A program made the position numbers and the translations under genes. A stretch of 64,000 nt of DNA from contig CAZAUJ010000002.1 in assembly GCA_964488355.1 (NCBI GenBank), positions 62,001 through 126,000 on the forward strand, written 5' to 3'. Under the pieces are notes generated by a model that saw nothing but the letters and a program-made list of their open reading frames with translations, did no database searches and had not been told where the DNA came from. The stretch's first letter is position 1; the number at the start of each line of letters is the position of its first letter. Below, in pieces: positions 58,996 through 64,000 of this stretch. This DNA is from Thermoanaerobaculum sp964488355. GTDB lineage: Bacteria; Acidobacteriota; Thermoanaerobaculia; Thermoanaerobaculales; Thermoanaerobaculaceae.

Positions 58996-59444
58996 GACAA
59001 CCTCCGGTACTGCCGATGCCAGTAAACCAGGGGCGCGCGCACGCTCCCCAGCTCCACCTCCTGCACCTCACCCACCACCAGGGCATGGTCACCCCCGGGG
59101 TAGTTCTGCCAGAGACGGCAAACCAGTGTGGCCAGGGACTCGGGCAAGCGCGGAGGATCGCCGCTCAAGGTCACCTGGCTCATCTGCCGGCGGCCAGCAA
59201 AGTGGTCCGAAAGCGCGTGCTGGTCTTCCCCCAGGAGGTTGATGCTGAAACGGCCGCTGGCCAAAAGCACCGGCAACAGCTTGCTCTTCTCGTCAAGGCA
59301 AACCAGCACCAAGGGGGGCGACAGGGAAAGGGAGGCAAAGGCACTGACCGTCATGGCGCGTACTTCCTCATCCCGGCGAGCCGCCACCACCGTTACGCCG
59401 GAGGCAAAGCGCGCCATGGCTTCGCGAAAGCTCTGTGCGGTCAT
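58983..59444 (-). CDS. hpaC: Flavin reductase component of 4-hydroxyphenylacetate 3-monooxygenase
   Basis: A 153-residue FMN/FAD-binding split-barrel reductase with FREAMARFASGVTVV, MTVSAFASLSLSPPLVLVCL and a terminal GGDHALVVGEVQEVEL. It supplies reduced flavin to HpaB. The ATG overlaps the hpaB stop by 4 bp, and the gene overlaps hpaD, so the three are translated as one unit. Related reductases serve other two-component monooxygenases; the neighbours define this one. Confidence 0.88.
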   Translation of the reverse strand: MTAQSFREAMARFASGVTVVAARRDEEVRAMTVSAFASLSLSPPLVLVCLDEKSKLLPVLLASGRFSINLLGEDQHALSDHFAGRRQMSQVTLSGDPPRLPESLATLVCRLWQNYPGGDHALVVGEVQEVELGSVRAPLVYWHRQYRRLSWAS

Positions 59445-60865
59445 TGTCCTTGTGCGAGGAAGGCGCGGATACGCGCTTTGTAGGGTTCCTTGTCGTACAC
59501 GGAGAAGAGGGTTTGGTACATGCGCACGGGGTCGCCGAAGAAAAAGCGCTCGTAGATTTCTTGCCGGGCGCCGAAGCCGGAGAGGGTCATATCCCAGGCC
59601 AGGCGAAACAAGGCTGCCCGCTGTTGGGCTGGCAGGGTCGCCGATTGGAGGTACTTCTGCAGGTAAGGTCCCATGGGTCCTTCGAAGTCCTTCTCTGAGG
59701 GCAGCGTGATCAACCCCGAGGCACCGATTTGCTGCAGGATTTCCCTGAGGCGGGGATAGAGGCGGGGGTAAAGGTTGCGCGCACCATCCAAGGCCGCACG
59801 ATCCGGTACCAAAAGGCCGTAGCGGTTGACCGTAGCCTGGGCCTCCGCCCTAGTCCAGAAGGCCCGCATAGCCTCCAAGTAAACGATGATCTCGGCGATT
59901 TTTTCCTGCACGTGGGCGAAAACATCGGCACCGATAGCCTCGGCCAGCAGGCAAGCCATGCCCAGGAACGCCTCGGTCTTGGCTACCTTAAGCACCACCA
60001 CCTGGTGCGCCATGTGGTGCAAGGCACCGGTGGCGGCAAACAAGTTGTTGCAGGCTTCCGCATCACGGTAGACGAACACCCTTTCCCAAGGAACAAACAC
60101 GTCATCGAACACCACCACGGCATCTACTTCCTCGAGCCGGCTGGCCAAAGGATGCTCGAAGGATCCCTCTCCCGCCAAGCTCTGCCGGCAAAGGAAGTGC
60201 AAACCGGGGGCGTTGGTGGGCACAGCAAAGGCCAGGGCATACACCTCCTCCCCGGCTACCCCTTTGAGCAGCGTGGAAGGGAAGACCAGCAACTCATCGG
60301 CCAAGGGGAAGGTGGCGGTCATGCGGGCTCCCCGCACCACAATGCCACCGTCCTCTTCCCTCACGACCCCCACCGCGGTGAAAGGGTCAGGCTGTTCCGC
60401 TGGGCCCTTGCTGCGGTTGACCTGCGGGTTGGTCAGGGCATGGGTGGGACAGAGGTCGCGGTCACGCACCATCTGGTAGTAACGGATGACGTTTTCTCGA
60501 AAAGAGCCAAAGTACTCGGCGCTGCCTGCGCAGGCGGTGATGACCGCGTTGAGATAGTCGGGACTGCGTCCCATCATGCCCAAGTGCTGGTCAGCCCAAA
60601 GCTTGTAGGCGGCGGCGCGGCGGGCTAAATCCTGGGCTTGCCGGGGCAGCAGGAAGCTCATGCCCACCCGCCGCCCGTTCTCTTCGAAGGTGAGCACGTC
60701 CTGAGTGGGCGGCTGGTGCTGCAGGTCATAAAGGGTGGCCATGGTTCGAGCAATGCCGGCAGTAAGTGGGTGCGTGGTAGGGTCTTGGATGCACTGGCCT
60801 TGGTACCACAACCGGGGTGGGGCGGTGCGTAAGGCCTCCAGGTATTCGGCTCCGGTCCGTGCCAT
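59441..60865 (-). CDS. hpaB: 4-hydroxyphenylacetate 3-monooxygenase, oxygenase component
   Basis: A 474-residue HpaB-family flavin monooxygenase. It has MGRSPDYLNAVITACAGSAEYFG, the substrate loop region PTNAPGLHFLCRQS, the His in TGALHHMAHQVVVLKVAK, and a C-terminal FEGPMGPYLQKYLQ. With HpaC-reduced FAD it hydroxylates 4-hydroxyphenylacetate to 3,4-dihydroxyphenylacetate. It lies 1 bp downstream of hpaE. Length and motifs fit the Thermus/Geobacillus branch of about 480 residues. Confidence 0.92.
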   Translation of the reverse strand: MARTGAEYLEALRTAPPRLWYQGQCIQDPTTHPLTAGIARTMATLYDLQHQPPTQDVLTFEENGRRVGMSFLLPRQAQDLARRAAAYKLWADQHLGMMGRSPDYLNAVITACAGSAEYFGSFRENVIRYYQMVRDRDLCPTHALTNPQVNRSKGPAEQPDPFTAVGVVREEDGGIVVRGARMTATFPLADELLVFPSTLLKGVAGEEVYALAFAVPTNAPGLHFLCRQSLAGEGSFEHPLASRLEEVDAVVVFDDVFVPWERVFVYRDAEACNNLFAATGALHHMAHQVVVLKVAKTEAFLGMACLLAEAIGADVFAHVQEKIAEIIVYLEAMRAFWTRAEAQATVNRYGLLVPDRAALDGARNLYPRLYPRLREILQQIGASGLITLPSEKDFEGPMGPYLQKYLQSATLPAQQRAALFRLAWDMTLSGFGARQEIYERFFFGDPVRMYQTLFSVYDKEPYKARIRAFLAQGQ

Positions 60866-60866
60866 G

Positions 60867-62390
60867 TCAGCCTCCCGTGCCCATTGGGGGAATGTGAGGC
60901 GGTACCAGGGGGACCGCCACGTTTTTGAGCTCGGTGTAAAACTCAAAGGCGTAAAGGCCGCCTTCCCGCTGGGTACCGCTGGCCTTGACCCCACCAAAGG
61001 GCGTTGGTAAGTGCCTCACATTGTGGCTGTTGATCCAAACCATGCCCACGTCGAGCCCATGTGCCACCCTGTGGGCCCGTTCCACATCCCGCGTGAACAC
61101 GTACGCTGCCAGCCCATAACGGCAGTCGTTGGCCTTGGCTAAGGCGTCTTCCTCGTCGGTAAAGGGAATAGCTACCAGCACGGGCCCAAAGATCTCTTCC
61201 TGGGCAATGCGCATGCGGTTTTCGGCCACGAAAAGGGTAGGCTCCAAGAAATTCCCCTCGTTTCCCCAGCGCTTCCCCCCCACCACTAGCTGCGCACCCT
61301 CCTCTATGCCTTGGCGCACGTAACCCAAAACCCGTTGCACGTGCTCGGGATGAATGAGGGGCCCCACTTCCGTTTGGGGGTCTAAAGGATGGCCCAAACG
61401 GAGTCGGCGGACACGCTCCGCCAGCGCATCGAGGAAGCGGTCGAAAGCGGTGTGCTGTATTAAAAGGCGAGAGCTGGCCGTGCACCGCTCACCGTTGAAG
61501 GAGAACATCTGGAAAACCACCGCGTCTAACGCGCGTTCCAGCTCCGCATCGGCAAACACAATGGCTGGGCTCTTGCCCCCCAGCTCCAGGGAGAGCTTCT
61601 TCAGGTGCTGGGCGGCGTTGGCCATCACCGCCCGGCCCGTGGAGGTTTCCCCCGTGAGGGTGATGAGGGGCACGAGTGGATGGGCCACCAGGGCAGCCCC
61701 CGCTTCCTCGCCGAAGCCATGCACCAGGTTGAACACCCCCTCCGGGAGGCCCGCCTCCTGCATGATGGCGGCCAGGCGGGAGGCGGTGAGGGGCGACCAC
61801 TCCGCCGGCTTCAGCACCACCGTATTGCCAGCCGCCAACGCGGGGGCAATTCGCCAAGTGGACAGCATTAACGGGGCGTTCCAAGGGGTAATGATGCCCA
61901 CAGGCCCAACGGGCACGCGCACGGTGTAGTTCAGAAACCTCCCATCCACGGGGTAGGTGTGGCCGTCGGCCACCCGCTCAGCGTACTCGGCGTAGAAAGC
62001 AAAGTTTTCCGCGGCGCGAGCCACCTGCGCGCGCACAATGCGCAGCACCTGGCCGGCATCCAGGCACTCGGTCACCGCTAGCTCGTCCGCGTGCTTTTCA
62101 ATCAGCTCGGCTACGCGCAAGAGCACGCGCTTGCGCTCGCGTGCCGGTGTGCAGCTCCAGCGGCCAAAGGCCGCATGGGCCGCCTCAGCCGCTTGCGCCA
62201 CCTCGGCCGGTCCGCCCCGAGCCGCCTGAGCCAGCGGCTGGTTGGTGGCCGGATCGAGGGTGGGGAAGGTCTGGCCGGAAGCGCTGTCCAGGAACCGGCC
62301 GGCAATAAAGTGCCGGGCCCCCTCGCGCGCCAGCTTTTGGCGAACCTGGTCAATCACCTCGGGGGCGACGGCAAAGCTCGATGGGCTCAT
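60867..62390 (-). CDS. hpaE: 5-carboxymethyl-2-hydroxymuconate semialdehyde dehydrogenase
   Basis: A 507-residue aldehyde dehydrogenase with ITPWNAPLMLSTWRIAPALAAGN for NAD, the catalytic Glu in LELGGKSP, the nucleophile Cys in FNGERCTASSR and the EEIFGPVLVAIPF terminal motif. HpaE oxidises the ring-cleavage aldehyde to 5-carboxymethyl-2-hydroxymuconate. The family is broad; the specific name rests on the operon context. The ATG overlaps the hpaG stop by 4 bp. Confidence 0.9.
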   Translation of the reverse strand: MSPSSFAVAPEVIDQVRQKLAREGARHFIAGRFLDSASGQTFPTLDPATNQPLAQAARGGPAEVAQAAEAAHAAFGRWSCTPARERKRVLLRVAELIEKHADELAVTECLDAGQVLRIVRAQVARAAENFAFYAEYAERVADGHTYPVDGRFLNYTVRVPVGPVGIITPWNAPLMLSTWRIAPALAAGNTVVLKPAEWSPLTASRLAAIMQEAGLPEGVFNLVHGFGEEAGAALVAHPLVPLITLTGETSTGRAVMANAAQHLKKLSLELGGKSPAIVFADAELERALDAVVFQMFSFNGERCTASSRLLIQHTAFDRFLDALAERVRRLRLGHPLDPQTEVGPLIHPEHVQRVLGYVRQGIEEGAQLVVGGKRWGNEGNFLEPTLFVAENRMRIAQEEIFGPVLVAIPFTDEEDALAKANDCRYGLAAYVFTRDVERAHRVAHGLDVGMVWINSHNVRHLPTPFGGVKASGTQREGGLYAFEFYTELKNVAVPLVPPHIPPMGTGG

Positions 62391-63130
62391 GGTTCCTCCT
62401 CCACCGGGTTTTCCAGTGCGCCCAACCCTTCCACCTCCACGCGCATCACGTCGCCAGGGCGAACGGGGGAAACGCCGGGGGGTGTGCCGGTCAGAATCAC
62501 ATCGAAGGGTTCTAGGGTCATGAAGGAGCTGACGAACTCCAGGATTTCCGGGATGGTGCGGAGCATGTGGCTGGTGTGGCCTTCCTGCCGTAGGTGGTTG
62601 TTCACGTACGCGCGGAGGGTCAAGTTGTGGGGGTCGGGGACCTCGTCCTTGGTCACGAGGAATGGCCCCAGCGGGCCAAAAGTGTCGTGGCCTTTGGCGC
62701 GGATGGGGGGACGGTAGGTGTTGCGGACGAAATCCCGTACCACCAGGTCGTTGACGATGGTGTAGCCCAGGACGTAATCCACGGCTTGGGAGGCCTTGAC
62801 TTTTTTCATCGGCTGACCGATGACCACCGCCAGCTCCACCTCGTAGTGCATAAACGTGGCGCCGCGGGGGAAGAGTACCGTGCCGCGGTGAGGCAGGAGG
62901 CTGTTGTTGGGTTTCCAGAAAAGAGCCGGCTCTTCCGGCGTGGCGAGCCCCAACTCCTGAGCGTGCTCGCGGTAATTGAGGGCCAAGCCTAGAACCTTTC
63001 CGGGTTGGAAGGGCAAAAGCCAGGTGACCTCCTCCGGTTTGTGGGCCACACCGGCCTCGTCCACCAGCAGGCCATGGTGGCAGACCCCGCGGTGCTCCCT
63101 CCCCTTGACCAGAAAGCGCGCCAGCTTCAT
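62387..63130 (-). CDS. hpaG: Fumarylacetoacetase-fold HpaG-type decarboxylase/isomerase
   Basis: A 247-residue single FAH domain with GLALNYREHAQE, the metal-binding HYEVELAVVIG and GYTIVNDLVVRD, and FDVILTGTPPGV. HpaG decarboxylates 5-oxopent-3-ene-1,2,5-tricarboxylate and isomerises the product in the 4-hydroxyphenylacetate route. Enteric HpaG is a fusion of two such domains (about 430 residues); here only one is present, so a second FAH protein may be needed. It overlaps hpaE and the DapA-like gene by 4 bp each. Confidence 0.88.
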   Translation of the reverse strand: MKLARFLVKGREHRGVCHHGLLVDEAGVAHKPEEVTWLLPFQPGKVLGLALNYREHAQELGLATPEEPALFWKPNNSLLPHRGTVLFPRGATFMHYEVELAVVIGQPMKKVKASQAVDYVLGYTIVNDLVVRDFVRNTYRPPIRAKGHDTFGPLGPFLVTKDEVPDPHNLTLRAYVNNHLRQEGHTSHMLRTIPEILEFVSSFMTLEPFDVILTGTPPGVSPVRPGDVMRVEVEGLGALENPVEEEP

Positions 63131-64000
63131 GCAATCAGCTCGTACCTTCGCGCTAGCGACTCGAGCTTTTGCTCCACCAGTGGCGTGGTGGGGGCCAAGG
63201 GCAGGCGCCATTCTTTCGCCACCAGGCCCATCCAAGAGAGCACGGTTTTCAGAGGGATGGGATTCGTATCCCAGAAAATCGCCTCGTTGGCTGGTTGCAG
63301 CTCTTCGTGGAGCCGTCGTGCTTCCTGCCAACGCCCTTCCGCCGCCGCTTGGCACAGCGCCGCCACCTGTTGTGGAAGCCAATTGGCGGTGGCGGCAATG
63401 GTACCCACAGCGCCCAAAGCCATCATGGGAAAGCTAAGGGCTTCGTAGCCGCAAAACACGGCAAAGCCTTCGCCCACCGCTCGCCGCACTTGGGTGAGGT
63501 ATTCCAAGTCGGGGGCCGAGTGCTTGAGTCCGCAAACCCAGGGAAAGTCCCGGTGCAAGCGGGCTACCGTCTCCACAGCAAGCCCCACGCCCACGCGGGT
63601 GGGAATGTGGTACAGGACCAATGGGAAGCCCTCCGCCTCTTGAGCCACGGCGGCGAAATAGCGGTAAAGCCCTTCCTGGTTGGGCCGCAGGCCGGGAGGA
63701 GGCATGACCAGGGCGGCAGCCGCTCCCACAGTCTGGGCGTGGCGGGTGAGCTCAATGGTGTCCGCCAAGCAACCGGTACCTGTACCCGCAAGCACCGGCA
63801 CGCGGTTGTCCGCAATAGCTAGCGTGCGCTCCAGCAACTCCTTCCGCTCCGCCACGGTGAGGCTGAGGGCCTCGCCGGTGGACCCCCCCACGCTCAGGCC
63901 GTGACTTCCCGCCGCCAGCTGACGCTGGATCAGCCGTTCCAGGGCTTTGAAATCGACAACTCCCTGGAGAAACGGTGTGGGCAGCGGCACGATGGACCCG
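63127..64000 (-). CDS. DapA/NAL-family pyruvate-dependent aldolase, 5' end outside the window
   Basis: About 291 residues of a TIM-barrel class I aldolase. Visible are GSIVPLPTPF at the entry end, SVGGSTGEALSLT (GxTGE region), the catalytic Tyr in LYHIPTRVG and the Schiff-base lysine in CGLKHSAPD. The frame is open to base 64000, and GSIVPLPTPF is close to the normal N-terminus, so only a few residues are missing. The family includes dihydrodipicolinate synthase and catabolic pyruvate aldolases. Its 4-bp overlap with hpaG suggests a role at the pyruvate-releasing end of the hpa pathway. Confidence 0.85.
   Translation of the reverse strand, partial: GSIVPLPTPFLQGVVDFKALERLIQRQLAAGSHGLSVGGSTGEALSLTVAERKELLERTLAIADNRVPVLAGTGTGCLADTIELTRHAQTVGAAAALVMPPPGLRPNQEGLYRYFAAVAQEAEGFPLVLYHIPTRVGVGLAVETVARLHRDFPWVCGLKHSAPDLEYLTQVRRAVGEGFAVFCGYEALSFPMMALGAVGTIAATANWLPQQVAALCQAAAEGRWQEARRLHEELQPANEAIFWDTNPIPLKTVLSWMGLVAKEWRLPLAPTTPLVEQKLESLARRYELIA

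Noticed and set aside
1..64000. CRISPR arrays, insertion sequences, prophage genes, rRNA or tRNA genes
   Set aside because: No regularly spaced direct repeats, transposase motifs, phage structural genes or tRNA-type T-arms were found other than the tmRNA.

Overview
The window is a continuous 64 kb piece of a high-GC bacterial chromosome that contains the dnaA region, and so probably the replication origin. No insertion sequence, prophage, CRISPR array, rRNA or tRNA gene was recognised, and no gene-free stretch exceeds 300 bases. Gene content (bactofilin, SelB, class II cyclic-nucleotide phosphodiesterase, carboxypeptidase-regulatory/TPR protein, tightly overlapping operons with many GTG/TTG starts) fits a deep-branching Gram-negative-type heterotroph, possibly Acidobacteriota. 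That placement is a low-confidence inference.

Region 1 (1-5.99 kb, minus strand) is the classic origin-left cluster rpmH-rnpA-yidD-yidC-rsmG-parA-parB, followed by a bactofilin gene, a Fur-family regulator and the start of feoB. A 16-bp parS site lies exactly across the rsmG stop and the parA start. Region 2 (6.05-17.55 kb, plus strand) is dnaA-dnaN-recF-gyrB-gyrA, then a transaldolase-like aldolase, pdxS-pdxT (vitamin B6) and an enoyl-CoA isomerase-like gene. Base skew by eye changes sign 3-5 kb downstream of the rpmH/dnaA divergence.

Region 3 (17.5-32.8 kb) is mixed housekeeping: class II phosphodiesterase, lipoate ligase family, cell-wall amidase, GerMN lipoprotein, murI, rph, patatin, an alpha-oxoamine synthase, polA, an exported protein of unknown function, selB, a CYTH protein, a sugar nucleotidyltransferase, a pseudopilin and a ComEA-like protein. 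Region 4 (33.0-37.8 kb) is one plus-strand operon: GNAT acetyltransferase, ubiX, ubiA, deoxynucleoside kinase, panB-panC-panD (pantothenate). Region 5 (37.9-50.2 kb) carries a TPR protein, a Lon-like protease, the pgsA-MMPL-ktrB overlapping operon, a polysaccharide deacetylase, a TetR-acyl-CoA synthetase-hydrolase operon with a FadR-type operator, and cutA. Region 6 (50.3-57.9 kb) has tmRNA, a saccharopine-dehydrogenase-like gene with an overlapping unknown membrane-anchored protein, an acyl-CoA dehydrogenase, an aminotransferase, an MFS transporter and CorA.

Region 7 (58.0-64.0 kb, minus strand) is a six-gene overlapping catabolic operon for 4-hydroxyphenylacetate via the homoprotocatechuate meta-cleavage route: DapA-family aldolase (5' end outside the window), hpaG, hpaE, hpaB, hpaC, hpaD. 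A recurring feature of the whole window is that several operon heads lack a Shine-Dalgarno sequence and instead have a TAnnnT box exactly six bases before the start codon, which suggests leaderless transcripts.
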